Source: Verrucomicrobia bacterium IMCC26134 (lineage in GTDB: Bacteria; Verrucomicrobiota; Verrucomicrobiia; Opitutales; Opitutaceae). From it: a DNA stretch of 64,000 nt. Where the stretch lies: assembly GCA_000972765.1 (NCBI GenBank), contig CP011265.1:1426001-1490000 (forward strand), written 5' to 3'. Shown here one piece after another: positions 7,581 to 17,200 of this stretch. The position numbers and the translations under genes are program-made. Under the pieces are notes generated by a model. That model was not told the DNA's origin. It did no database searches and saw only the letters and a list, made by a program, of their open reading frames with translations. Within the stretch, counting starts at the first letter, position 1. Each line of letters begins with the position of its first letter.

Positions 7581-8606
7581 ATGAAAAAACCTCTTCATGC
7601 GCAGGGCCCGGTTCCGCCGCGCGCGCCCAACTGGATCGACGCCTTGGCGTATCGAGCGGAGCTCATCGTCGGGTGGCCCGGCAACGGCGAGGAGTTCTGG
7701 GTGCGCCTGGCGAATGCCACGTTCGTCAACACGCTTCTGCTCCGGTTGCTTTGGGCACAGCCCGAGCCCTCGCGTTTGCTGGCCCCGCCTGACCAGCTGA
7801 CTCAACTGTCCATTGAACATGCCGCCGACAGGCTCGAAGCCGTCTACCTCGAGGAATTTGCCGGGCTCGGCGCTGCGTTAGATTGGCTCGGACTGGGACT
7901 GACGACGTGGACGGAGATCCACGCCCACTTTCCGCGGTCGCTGTCGCCTGTGGCCACAGAAGGATGCGACGCGCGGGGACGCTGGCTTGTGACTCTAGCT
8001 GCCTGGTGCGGCCACGCCGTGGCGGATCGAAATCCCGATTGGACGGAGGCTTTGCGGGCATCCTTTGACAAGTTCAGTGAGCCCGACCGGTTTCTGTGCA
8101 GTCGCTTGATATTCTGGAGTCTCCCTGCCTGGCCTAATCCAGCCTCGGTTCATCCGGTGGAGGATCTCATCCGTTACATCTACGGGCTTTGTTCGCTCTC
8201 CGCCAGGCTCTACTCAAATCTGGCTATACACGATCCGCTCATCGTGGACGGTCTGGTTATCAATTGGGATTTGACGGCCTGGACGCTGGCGGGGTGGCGG
8301 GCGGGCGCGCACGCTGAAACGCTTCATGCGCTCCCCGCACTCATCGACGAGGAGCCGCCTGAAAATGTGAAGTTTACCCGCACCCTCGCCGCCCGGCTGG
8401 AACACACACCGGAGGGCCAGGTTGCCCAGCCGGTTCTGCTCGGCGGCTGCGCCCGGCATCTGGCCGAACGCTACCACCAGCTGATCGCCGATACCTGCGC
8501 AGTTGCCCCGTTCCTGTGTGTGCGGGCCTTCGACTACGGACTCTGGATGCGCTTGGTGGAAGAGGGGCGCCTCCCCGTCGAAAAAGCCAGTCACGCAGCC
8601 CCATGA
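7581..8606 (+). CDS. Hypothetical protein of the metK-MoxR-VWA operon
   Basis: I do not recognise this 341-residue protein. ATG 7581 has GAGGAG eight bases upstream and lies 11 bases after the metK stop; an in-frame upstream ATG at 7557 would overlap metK and lacks a ribosome site. The sequence is rich in Trp, Leu and Ala and looks soluble and largely helical. It contains segments such as LDWLGLGLTTWTEIHAHF at about 100-117 and ends in LCVRAFDYGLWMRLVEEGRLP. There are no cysteine clusters, nucleotide-binding motifs or signal peptide. Its place between metK and the AAA+ ATPase suggests it is a dedicated component or substrate of the system. Confidence 0.65.
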   Translation: MKKPLHAQGPVPPRAPNWIDALAYRAELIVGWPGNGEEFWVRLANATFVNTLLLRLLWAQPEPSRLLAPPDQLTQLSIEHAADRLEAVYLEEFAGLGAALDWLGLGLTTWTEIHAHFPRSLSPVATEGCDARGRWLVTLAAWCGHAVADRNPDWTEALRASFDKFSEPDRFLCSRLIFWSLPAWPNPASVHPVEDLIRYIYGLCSLSARLYSNLAIHDPLIVDGLVINWDLTAWTLAGWRAGAHAETLHALPALIDEEPPENVKFTRTLAARLEHTPEGQVAQPVLLGGCARHLAERYHQLIADTCAVAPFLCVRAFDYGLWMRLVEEGRLPVEKASHAAP

Positions 8607-8739
8607 ACCCGCATACCTCCACCGGACAATTCCGGCCCGGCTCAGGCCTCCCGCGCAACGCAGCCGGTCACTGTTTTTCACCACGGCGCCACCCTCAAGG
8701 GCGCCACCCATCGAACCAACAACGCACTCAGCCATCCAC

Positions 8740-10161
8740 ATGACATCTTCCCTACTACGCCCACTCGGCATTTACGGCTACGACTCGGTCGAGCCCATCA
8801 TACTCGCGGCCCTCGTAACCGAGGATCCGCTGCTCCTCATCGGCCGGCATGGCACTGGAAAAACATTCCTGCTCAATTCACTCTCCGAGGCGCTCGGGCT
8901 GGAGCATCGCCACTACAATGCCAGCATCATCTCCTTCGATGACTTGGTCGGCTTTCCCTACCCGGACGCAACGTCCGCGAGCATACGCTACCTGCAGACT
9001 CCGGCGACAGTCTGGCCCGCCGAGTCGGTGCTGATCGACGAGATCAACCGCTGTCGTCCCGAGCAACAAAACCGCCTCTTCTCGCTGGTGCAGGAGCGCC
9101 GGTTGCAGGGGATTAAATTGGAAAAGCTCCGCTACCGCTGGGCCGCCATGAATCCGGCGGGCGCGGAGCAGGGCTACATCGGGGCCGAGGCGCTCGATCC
9201 GGCTTTGGCCGATCGGTTCGCCTTTGTCGTGACCGTGGCCGATTGGGAGGAGCTCAAGGAAGCCGACCGGGTGCGGATCGCCGACCCGCGTGGGGATGGC
9301 GCCCTTTCCCGCGATGGCGGGGTCTTGTTAAAAAAAGTGGAGGCCGCCCGGGTGCGCTTCGCCGGACTCCTGGCGGAGCCGCCTCCCCATGTCCTCGCTT
9401 ACGCCTGCGCGGTGACCACCCTGCTCGGCGAGGCGGGAGTGCGGCTCTCACCCCGGCGTGCCCGGCAGCTGAGCCGCAACTTGCTCGCGGTTCTTGCGGT
9501 GTCATCCCTGCCCTTGAAGCAGCTGTTTCAGCTGGTGCTGCAAAACAGCATCCCCCAGTTCGCGACCGGCGAGCAGGTTTCCACGGACGCGATCGCCGCC
9601 GCCCACCGGATCGCCTGGGACAGCGTGACGCTGGATGGACGCGAGCAGTGGCTGCATGAGTTCGCGCGGGAGCCAGATCTCGCCCGCAAGGCCAGACTGC
9701 TCCTCAAGGAAGCGCCCAATCCCGACACCGCCAGTGCCGCCATCGCGCAGTTTCTCGCGACCGAGCCGCCTGAACGCAGTTACGCCTTCGTGCTCGCGGT
9801 CACGCCGCATCTCCTCGATCTGCCCGCCGGCCAATGCCCGGTGGGGGCGGAGGGGCTCGCGGATCTATCCCGGGCGGCCGCCCCGCTCCTTCATCAAGAC
9901 AAGGTCGTCGCCCACCGCAAAGTGGACCCGGTCAACAAGGACACACCCTGGCTTGCGCCAGGCCGGGGCTCCTGGGTTCGCACCCTCACTGGCTACGAGG
10001 AGGTCGAGAAGCTCATTGAAGCCCTGCCGCCGGCCAAGCGGGAGAGGGCGGGGGGCTATCTCGACGCCATCGTGCAAAAAACCGGTCAGATCCCCGCAAA
10101 AGCGTCTGAACTCATCACCGGCTTCGAAGCCATCATCGCCGCGGTGAAGGAGGCCGCCTAG
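8740..10161 (+). CDS. MoxR-type AAA+ ATPase
   Basis: This 473-residue protein is a MoxR/RavA-like AAA+ ATPase, a class that remodels protein complexes, usually with a VWA partner. Walker A GRHGTGKT is at 35-42, Walker B VLIDEINR at 97-104 and a sensor-1-like AAMNPAG at 135-141. A second DPALADRFAF block contains the arginine-finger region. The C-terminal ~230 residues hold the lid and an operon-specific helical part. I chose ATG 8740 because the upstream in-frame extension to 8503 overlaps the preceding gene and has no domain content. A 133-base gap precedes it. The metallopeptidase-VWA gene at 10599 is its likely partner, as RavA works with ViaA. Confidence 0.85.
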   Translation: MTSSLLRPLGIYGYDSVEPIILAALVTEDPLLLIGRHGTGKTFLLNSLSEALGLEHRHYNASIISFDDLVGFPYPDATSASIRYLQTPATVWPAESVLIDEINRCRPEQQNRLFSLVQERRLQGIKLEKLRYRWAAMNPAGAEQGYIGAEALDPALADRFAFVVTVADWEELKEADRVRIADPRGDGALSRDGGVLLKKVEAARVRFAGLLAEPPPHVLAYACAVTTLLGEAGVRLSPRRARQLSRNLLAVLAVSSLPLKQLFQLVLQNSIPQFATGEQVSTDAIAAAHRIAWDSVTLDGREQWLHEFAREPDLARKARLLLKEAPNPDTASAAIAQFLATEPPERSYAFVLAVTPHLLDLPAGQCPVGAEGLADLSRAAAPLLHQDKVVAHRKVDPVNKDTPWLAPGRGSWVRTLTGYEEVEKLIEALPPAKRERAGGYLDAIVQKTGQIPAKASELITGFEAIIAAVKEAA

Positions 10162-10165
10162 CGCC

Positions 10166-10588
10166 ATGGGCCCCCCTTTTAACAGCATCCAATATTTCAC
10201 CCGCAGCGTTTTGGTTTCCCGGTCCGCCTCGGAGCTATCCGGAGCGGCCTTGTTTCACGCCGGCCCCGTGCTGGCTTTTGCGCCGGACGAGGCGGGATTT
10301 CGCGTCCCGCGAGCGCGGCAACTGATCGAGGCGCACTTGGGGCCGGACGTCACATCGTCCGATTCCTGGCGCTCGCAAGTTCCCCTTCCGGAGGGGCGTT
10401 TTTTTGTCCGCCCCTTGCTGCCCTTGGACGGCGCGTCCTTTCGGTGCGATCTTCCGCCTTATGTGGCCGCGCTGCTCCTCGGACTCTGCGGAGAGGGTTA
10501 CTACGCCCCGGACCGCCCGCTCATCCTATCGGAGGCCCGTTTGGGCCGGCATCTCCAACTCCACTCCCTCGGGAGCTACTACGCTTGA
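10166..10588 (+). CDS. Hypothetical protein between the MoxR ATPase and the VWA protein
   Basis: I do not recognise this 140-residue protein. It begins four bases after the ATPase stop, behind AAGGAGG at 10147-10153, and ends ten bases before the VWA start, so it is firmly inside the operon. It is soluble, with no signal peptide or zinc motif. A mid-protein stretch reads GRFFVRPLLPLDGASFRCDLPPYVAALLLG-like and suggests an alpha/beta fold. Its small size and position suggest an adaptor linking the ATPase and the metallopeptidase-VWA protein. This is inferred only from position. Confidence 0.6.
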   Translation: MGPPFNSIQYFTRSVLVSRSASELSGAALFHAGPVLAFAPDEAGFRVPRARQLIEAHLGPDVTSSDSWRSQVPLPEGRFFVRPLLPLDGASFRCDLPPYVAALLLGLCGEGYYAPDRPLILSEARLGRHLQLHSLGSYYA

Positions 10589-10598
10589 TTTACCAACA

Positions 10599-11927
10599 AT
10601 GATGAACCTCAGCCCTGCCGATTTTAAAACAATCCTCTCCGAACTCGTCGACGAAAACCCCCTGGCCTGCCGGGGTGTGCTGCGTCTTTGTGGAACGGAA
10701 TTCACGGACACGATCAAGACCGCGCAGGTCACCCTGGGCCAACGTTCCATCCTGCGCGTGAACCTGGATTTCCTGCGGACGCACTGCGCCACCCCGGAGC
10801 ACGTGAAGGCTGTCCTCCTGCATGAGTTTCTGCATGTGGTGCTGGGACATACCCAGCGCTTCCAAAAGGTGAGCAATGCCCTCAACCTGGCGGCGGATGC
10901 GATCGTGAACGCGATCATCCACCGGAAATGCGGAGACGCTTACAGCAGTTTCTTCAACCGCTTTTACTCGGAGACTGCGCGCGGCGCCATCAACCTGCTT
11001 CGCAGCCGGGCGGACGCTGATCTGGAAACGCTGGGCGTGAGTCGGGAAACCTTGCACATTTGGACGAAGCTTTATCAGGGCGAGCTCAGTCTGGATGACG
11101 TGTATCAGGCGGTCTGTGCAAATGGAGCGAGCGCCTTGCACGAGGCGCTTAAAAGCGGACGTCTGGTATTCCTGGGCAACCACACGGGCGAAGGCATGGA
11201 GGATCTGGATCTGCCACCGGAGATTAGAGGCCAGCTGGACTTTGCCCACGGGATGCTACGGACCACCGGCGCTCTCCCCGGTCAGCAACTGCAATGCGGA
11301 AACTTAACCGTGCCGCAGATCGAGGATCCTGCGCTCAAGGCATGGCGGACAACCGTGAGCGAATTATTGAGACGTCTGGCCGCGCCTGACGCCCGAAACC
11401 GGGCGCGTAGGCTGGAGGCGCGTGTAGTCCGCCTGCCAGTGCTGCACGAAGGTGACCGGCGGGCGACCCTGCAAGCAGGGTGGAGCCCCTTGCTACCTGA
11501 GGCAAACTGGCTGCTGCCGATGGCTGAGCCTGCAGTGGGCACCGCCGTCTATCTGGATGTGAGCGGATCGATGACGGCGGAACTGCAACGCCTGACCACC
11601 ATCCTGCTGCGATTTAAGCATCTTTTGAGGACGCCCTTCTGGGCCTTTTCCGATGCCGTGACCCCTGCTGTATTCAAGGCTGGGCAGCTGGTCACAGGCA
11701 CGACCGGGGGGACGGAGCTCGGGTGCGTGATCGAGCACCTGAAAGCGACCCGGCCACAAAAAGCCCTGGTGATAACGGATGGTTATGTAGCGTCCCCACC
11801 CGGAGAGTGGCGGGACACGCTCACGCGCCATGGAGTGGAATTCCTGATCTCCAACGGGGGCAGCACGCAAATCGTCTGCAAGCTAGGCCGGCCTGTGCAC
11901 ACCCTGCCGGCGCTGCCAAAGCGATGA
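10599..11927 (+). CDS. Zinc-metallopeptidase-like plus VWA domain protein (DUF2201 type)
   Basis: This 442-residue protein joins two domains. The N-terminal part carries a full zinc-protease motif HEFLHVVLGH at 75-84 (His75, Glu76, His79), as in the putative metallopeptidase domain of DUF2201 proteins. The C-terminal part is a VWA-like domain with the metal-dependent adhesion site: DVSGS at 320-324, TGGT near 369-372 and the Asp of VITDGY at 394. Such proteins normally pair with a MoxR-type AAA+ ATPase, present at 8740. Two consecutive ATGs (10599, 10602) are possible starts; the frame extends upstream to 10404 but overlaps the preceding gene. It is probably cytoplasmic. Whether the protease site is catalytic is not known for the family. 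Confidence 0.85.
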   Translation: MMNLSPADFKTILSELVDENPLACRGVLRLCGTEFTDTIKTAQVTLGQRSILRVNLDFLRTHCATPEHVKAVLLHEFLHVVLGHTQRFQKVSNALNLAADAIVNAIIHRKCGDAYSSFFNRFYSETARGAINLLRSRADADLETLGVSRETLHIWTKLYQGELSLDDVYQAVCANGASALHEALKSGRLVFLGNHTGEGMEDLDLPPEIRGQLDFAHGMLRTTGALPGQQLQCGNLTVPQIEDPALKAWRTTVSELLRRLAAPDARNRARRLEARVVRLPVLHEGDRRATLQAGWSPLLPEANWLLPMAEPAVGTAVYLDVSGSMTAELQRLTTILLRFKHLLRTPFWAFSDAVTPAVFKAGQLVTGTTGGTELGCVIEHLKATRPQKALVITDGYVASPPGEWRDTLTRHGVEFLISNGGSTQIVCKLGRPVHTLPALPKR

Positions 11928-12025
11928 CGAAGGCAGCAATATATAGCCGCTGTCCTTTCGTTTGGCCTGCGCGCCGCCTTCGTTATTTTTATCACCAGAC
12001 TGCTTCGCCATTATCGTTTAAAACC

Positions 12026-12400
12026 ATGAAACCTGAAGATTATGAAATAGGACTGACCAAGAGATCCCGAACGCTTGTCGCCATGGGTGACGATTGGCCT
12101 GATCAATGGGACTGCTGGCTGGAAGACGCGGTGGAGAAATACAGTGCTTTAGTGAAGCAAGCGTCCGATGCCGGATTGGCTCTCGAAGACTTGGGACTCG
12201 AAGAAGAGGCGAGAGGCCGGCAAGGCTTTGCCGAGAGCCTCGGGGTGGATTTTGAATCTGATTTCTGGGAGGGAGAGTGTATCAGCGGCCACTTTGTGTG
12301 CGGCTGGATCAAGACCAAAGACATACCGAAGGCCACGGCTACCGCCCGCCAGATCCTGGCGGAGTTGAAAGAGAAGCTAGCTGCAGCCCAGAATGCCTGA
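12026..12400 (+). CDS. Hypothetical protein at the end of the accessory region
   Basis: This is an acidic 124-residue protein I do not recognise. I start it at ATG 12026; an in-frame extension to 11723 would run antiparallel in composition and overlap the VWA gene. The sequence begins MKPEDYEIGL and has a WPDQWDCWLEDAVEKY segment at about 26-41 and a Lys/Ala-rich C-terminal helix. It looks soluble, with no known motif. It follows the metallopeptidase-VWA gene by about 100 bases on the same strand, so it may be the last gene of that operon or an independent gene. Confidence 0.5.
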   Translation: MKPEDYEIGLTKRSRTLVAMGDDWPDQWDCWLEDAVEKYSALVKQASDAGLALEDLGLEEEARGRQGFAESLGVDFESDFWEGECISGHFVCGWIKTKDIPKATATARQILAELKEKLAAAQNA

Positions 12401-12424
12401 CGACCGCCGAGGAGGGGAGTTCGG

Positions 12425-12466
12425 GGAATTTGAAAATTTGAAAATTTGGAAAAGCTGAAATTCGGA
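12425..12466. repeat. Short AT-rich tandem-like repeat at the accessory/core border
   Basis: The octamer tgaaaatt occurs in tandem (gaatttgaaaatttgaaaatttgg) and is followed by a related gctgaaattcgg. This AT-rich patch stands out from the GC-rich surroundings and lies between the last accessory gene and the end of recD. It may be extragenic repeat debris or the scar of an element junction. I cannot tell from one copy. Confidence 0.4.
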
Positions 12467-12495
12467 AATGCGGAGGCGGACGTTTTTGTTGGCGA

Positions 12496-14250
12496 TTATT
12501 CGGCCCCGCTCAGTGCGGACTCGAGCAGGGTGCAGCGGCCGGCGCGGTCGGCGAGGGCTTTGCGGACGGTGGCCTCGGCGCCCCAGACGTGGACGCAGCT
12601 CTTGGCGCGGGTGATGCCGGTGTAGATCAACTCGCGTGTCGCCAGCGGGCTCTCGTCCGAGGGCAGAATCACCACGACTTGCTCAAACTCGCTGCCTTGC
12701 GAACGGTGGATCGTCATGGCCCACGCCGCGCTGTGGTCGGGTAACTGGCCCCAGGATACGCGGCGGGGCGCGGCGGCGGCCGAGTCACCGGGGAAAAAGG
12801 CGCTATTCACGCCGTCCGTATCGGACATGATGATACCGACGGAGCCGTTGGTCAGGCCGGTCTCCGGGTCGTTGCGATTGATGATGATGGGCTTGTTGAT
12901 CTTTGGCTCCTTACCGGGCGCGTGGTTCGTGTCGCGGCGGGCGCGGAGGTGGCGCTCGATGGCGGCGTTGAGGCCGGCCACGCCGACGGTGTTTTCACGG
13001 TGGGCGGCGAGCAGGCGCACCCGGCCAAGCGCGGCCAGCGCTTCGGCAGGCGAAGGGGCGTCGGCGATGGCGGCGAGCGCAGTCTGCACGGAGGGGGGCA
13101 GGCTGGCCCAGGCGAAGCGGTTGGCGTGGTCGCCGAGCCAGCTCAGACCGTCGGCAGGCAGGGTGGTGGCGGCGTTGTTCGGCCTGTGCGTGGCAAGCAG
13201 GTGGAGGGCGGCGTCGGCCTGAACGTTTACCACGGCTTCGGCCAGCGCTCCGATGGCGGGGTGGGCGCGGAAACGGATGCTTTCGGTCAGCTCGACCCAG
13301 GTGCCGGCCAGGGGGCAGGCGGGAAAGGCGCGGGCCTGGCGGACGAGGGCGCCGAGAACATCTCCGGCGGAGACGCTTTCGAGCTGGTTGGGGTCGCCGA
13401 GGAGAATGAGGCGGGCGGTGGCGGGCAGGGCGGTGAGCAGCGCCTGCCATTGAAGGGTGTCCACCATCGAGCATTCGTCGATGATGAGCACGTCGCAGCG
13501 CAGCGGGGCTCCGGCCGTGTGGCGGCAGCGACCGGTGCCGGGGTGAAAGCCGAGGAGCTTGTGGAGCGTGCAGGCGGTGGTGGCGGTGGCCTTTAGCCGG
13601 CTCTGCGTATCGGGGGGCAGGCTGGCGGGGAGGTGATCGGCGGCAGCCTCGATGGCCTCCTTCATGCGCTCGGCGGCTTTGCCGGTGGGGGCGGCGAGGC
13701 GGATGACGGGGGCTGTGCCGGCGGGTTGGGCGGCGAGGAGAAGGGCGAGAAGGCGGGCGAGGGTGTGGGTCTTGCCCGTGCCGGGGCCACCGGTGATGAG
13801 GGCGAGCGAATGGTCCAGCGCGCAGGCGATGGCCCGGGCCTGGAGGGGATTGATTCTATCGGTTCCAAGGCTGGCGAGGAGATCGGCAGAGGGGCGGGTG
13901 AGCGCGGGGGCGGGGCGGGCGGCGCGGGCGAGCAGGTGGCGGGCGATGGTGTGCTCGGCCTGGAAGAAGCGCCACGACTGGAGGTAGGTGTCCCCACCGT
14001 GACGCTGAAGCACGAGCGGAGTCGGCGCGGGGAGATCGGCGACGCCGGGGGCGGGCGCGAGTTGCGCGGCGGAACCCCAGCCTGCGGCAGCGGTGGGCGA
14101 GGCGTCCGTCAGGCGACCGGCAGTGCCGCCCCGGGCCTGTTCTTCGAGCAGGGCTTTGACGTCGTCAACGCGTTCGGCGGGCAGGTGCCAGCGGCGCACG
14201 AGCAGGTCGATCTCGGGCGGGAGGAGGTCTGGTGAAGAGGGGAGGCTCAT
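12496..14250 (-). CDS. recD: Exodeoxyribonuclease V subunit RecD (5'-3' helicase)
   Basis: RecD is the 5'-3' helicase subunit of RecBCD, which processes double-strand ends for recombination and degrades linear foreign DNA. The 584-residue protein has Walker A GGPGTGKT at 154-161, Walker B IIDECSMVD, and the C-terminal TIHRSQGSEFEQV motif (motif V/VI region) of superfamily 1B helicases. Length is near that of E. coli RecD (608). ATG 14250 overlaps the recB stop as ATGA, so translation is coupled. It is the last gene of the recC-recB-recD unit. The N-terminal Ala/Pro-rich region (about 40-80) is poorly conserved. Confidence 0.93.
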   Translation of the reverse strand: MSLPSSPDLLPPEIDLLVRRWHLPAERVDDVKALLEEQARGGTAGRLTDASPTAAAGWGSAAQLAPAPGVADLPAPTPLVLQRHGGDTYLQSWRFFQAEHTIARHLLARAARPAPALTRPSADLLASLGTDRINPLQARAIACALDHSLALITGGPGTGKTHTLARLLALLLAAQPAGTAPVIRLAAPTGKAAERMKEAIEAAADHLPASLPPDTQSRLKATATTACTLHKLLGFHPGTGRCRHTAGAPLRCDVLIIDECSMVDTLQWQALLTALPATARLILLGDPNQLESVSAGDVLGALVRQARAFPACPLAGTWVELTESIRFRAHPAIGALAEAVVNVQADAALHLLATHRPNNAATTLPADGLSWLGDHANRFAWASLPPSVQTALAAIADAPSPAEALAALGRVRLLAAHRENTVGVAGLNAAIERHLRARRDTNHAPGKEPKINKPIIINRNDPETGLTNGSVGIIMSDTDGVNSAFFPGDSAAAAPRRVSWGQLPDHSAAWAMTIHRSQGSEFEQVVVILPSDESPLATRELIYTGITRAKSCVHVWGAEATVRKALADRAGRCTLLESALSGAE

Positions 14251-17200
14251 GCGAGGGCGAGGTCAGGGGTGGCGGCGGGAGCGAAGAGGGCGTCGAGAGC
14301 GTCGAGCATCGCGACCGGAGGCTGGATGTGGAGGACTCCACGGCTGGAGCCGGGGGCGAGGGCGCGCAGGAACACGAGCCAGGCGCCGGCGATGGGCGCG
14401 TCGGCGAGGCCGACGCAGCGCAGGTAGCGGCGCAGGGCGACGAGGTAGAGGTGGGTTTGCAGGAGGTAGTGCGACTCCATCGCGCAGCGGAGGAGGGCTG
14501 GCTCGTCGTAGTCGGCGAGGGTGGAGCCGAGCCGGTTGGTCTTCCAATCGATCACACCCCACGCTTCGCCGTGGCGGGCGAGGCGGTCGATGAAGCCCTG
14601 AAGCAGGCCCTTGAACTCTTCGTTGGAAAGAGCCTCGAGGTTCGATGAGTATGGGCGGTGCTTGTCCGCGGCGTGATTGGCGAAGCAGCGGGCAAGAAGC
14701 TTGACCGAGAGGTCGCCGGCGATCGGCAGATGGAAATGCCACTCGGAGCCGTGGGCGTCGGGGCAAAGTGCATGGAGCGGGGTGTCGCCGCAGCCGGGAA
14801 GTTGTATCAGACGAAGAGTGGAGAAGAGTTCGTGCAGGGAGGCGGGCCAGGCGGGTTGGCCCTCGCGGGGCTTCGGCAAGCGGGCGGAGTTGAGGTGAAG
14901 GGCAAGCGGGGAGCCGGCTAGATCGGCGGCGGGGAGTTCGGAGAAATCCCAAGCCTCGATCCACTTGTGGACGACGGTGCCGACGAGAGCGCCGGCCGGA
15001 GAGGCGAGGAAGGCAGGGGCGGGCGGCTCGGTGTCGTGCGAGGATTGAATCGATGGCTTGTCGTGACGGGGGGCGGACGAACCGTGGGCGTTTTTTTCGC
15101 GGGTCAGGGTGGAGAAGGAAGTGACGCGCCAGCCCATGGGGACGGTAGGGCCGGTTTGCGCCTGGAGTTGTCCGGTGGCGACGAGCGCGGCGGCGGCGGG
15201 TTGGTAAAGTTGGAAATCGAAATTGGGCGGAGAGCGAAAGGTGAAGGCGGGGCCGGCGGCCTCGGAGGCAGGCAGCTCGTCGGAGTGCGGTTCGGCGCCG
15301 AGGGCGCGAAGGGTGGCTTCGTGGTCGGCAGTGCCGCTGGCGGTAGCGATTTTAATCCACGCGGAGGAATACACGGGGCAGTCCGTGATTTGCTGCTCAT
15401 TGCGGAGCAGCCAATCGAAGGCGCTGCCGAAGTTGCGTTGCGCGGAGGAAGAGTAACGGCACGTCCAGGCGCGGACTTGCGCCCGGGTGAGGGCGACGTA
15501 GGCGAGACGAAGCCGCTCCTCGAGCTGGGCGGCGAGGAGCTGGTCCTTGCAAGTCTTCTGGGTGGGCAGGTCGAGCAGTGCGAAATTGAGCAAGGCGTCC
15601 GGTGGAACGGGCTCGGTGGCGGTGGGCCGGCCGGGAAGCTTCTCGTAGTTATTCGGGGCCATCAGCGAGTCGGCGAGGTAGGGGCAGAAGACGAGGGGGT
15701 ATTCGAGTCCCTTGGCCTTGTGCATGGTGACGACCTGCACGGCCTGACGGTCGCTGGAGAGCTGGAGTTGACGGTCCTCGGCGTCGCAGCGCTCGGTGGC
15801 GCGGGCGATTTGCTGGCCGAGCCAACGCACCAACTCGTCGGGGCGGGAAGCGGTGTCGCGGGCGGCGTCGAGCAGGAGATCGGTGAGCTGGCGGTAGTTG
15901 GTGACGCGGCGCTCGCCAGTGAGCGGAATGAGGGCGAGGCGTTGGGTGATGCCGGTGTAGATCGGGGACTCGGTGGCGGGTTTATCGAACTCGGTGAAAA
16001 GAGCGACGACGCCGCGAGTCTGCCACTTTGTCTGCCAGTGGGTGAAGCGTTTGAGCCAGGAGTCGCGGGAGGGGAGGACGTCAGTCGCCTCTGACTCGTC
16101 GTCGGACTGGTCAAGGTCGGCGAGGGCGCCGGCATCGAGGCCGAGCAGACGGGTGGCGAGGGCGCGGCGGAGGCTGCCGGTGCGGCGTGGATCGAGGATG
16201 GAGTGGAGCAGGAGGTGGAGGTCGCTTGCTTCCTCGGTGGCGAAGACATCGGCCCCGGAGTTGATCACGGCGGGGATGCCGTGTAATTGCAGGGCCTCGG
16301 CCATGCCGGCGGCTTGTTTGTGGGTGGCGACGAGGACGGCGAAATGCGCGGGCGTGACGGCGGTGCGGCTAGGTGCCTTGCTGGGCTCGCGGTAGGTTTT
16401 GACCATCTCGGAGCGGTGGTTGAGCAAGTCGGCGATGGTGCCGGCGACGCGCTTCGAGAGGGAGGGGATGCGGCGGGCCTGGGCGGAGTAGGCCTCTTTA
16501 TCGTCGTCGGGCACGAGCCAGACCTCGAGCCGTGAACACGGCTTGCCGTCGCGGAAGAGCTGGTGGTCGTAGTCGAGCGCGGATACGGCGGGGGTGAACT
16601 CCATGCCCGGGTTGAGAAAGGCGCCCTTCCGCTGGAAGAGGGAGTTGATAACCTCGACGAGAGGCTGCGGGGCGCGGCGGGTCTGGCTCAGGGTGTAGCG
16701 AGCCTGGGCGGTGTCGCGGGCGGCGAGGTAGGTGGAGAGATCGGCGCCGCGAAAGCCGTAGATGGCCTGCTTGGGGTCGCCGACGAGGAGCAGGCGGCGG
16801 CGGGGCTCGGCATCAAGGAAGATGCGCTTGAAAATGGCGAACTGGCGCGGGTCGGTGTCCTGCGATTCGTCGATGAGGGCGACGTGGTAACGGGCGGCGA
16901 GGCTGTTGGCCAGGCGGGTGGATTGCGCGGCGGCGGTGTCGTCGGCGGAGCGGTGGAGGGCGTGGTAGAGAGTGCCGATGAGGCCGTCCTGGGAGATCAG
17001 GCGATGGCGGGCCATGAAGGCGGCGAGTTCGGGCAGGGCGAGCTCGGCGAGATGGTGTTGCCAGGACCATTTTAGGCGGGTGGCGAGGGAATGGAGGGCC
17101 ACGGCGGCCTCGAACCAAGGGTGGGCGGCCAGGGCGGCGGCGGCGGCTTTGTTGGCGTTGCCCTGTTTGTTGGCGTTTTGCGGAAGATCGACGACCTGTT

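Noticed and set aside
8503-8739. N-terminal extension of the MoxR ATPase
   Set aside because: It overlaps the preceding gene in another frame and is rich in Pro, Ser and Arg without domain content.
14967-16094. Long plus-strand frame opposite recB (and similar ones at 18354-19403 and 19797-21212 opposite recC)
   Set aside because: The minus-strand recBCD motifs are complete; these frames are compositional shadows rich in Gly, Val and Glu.
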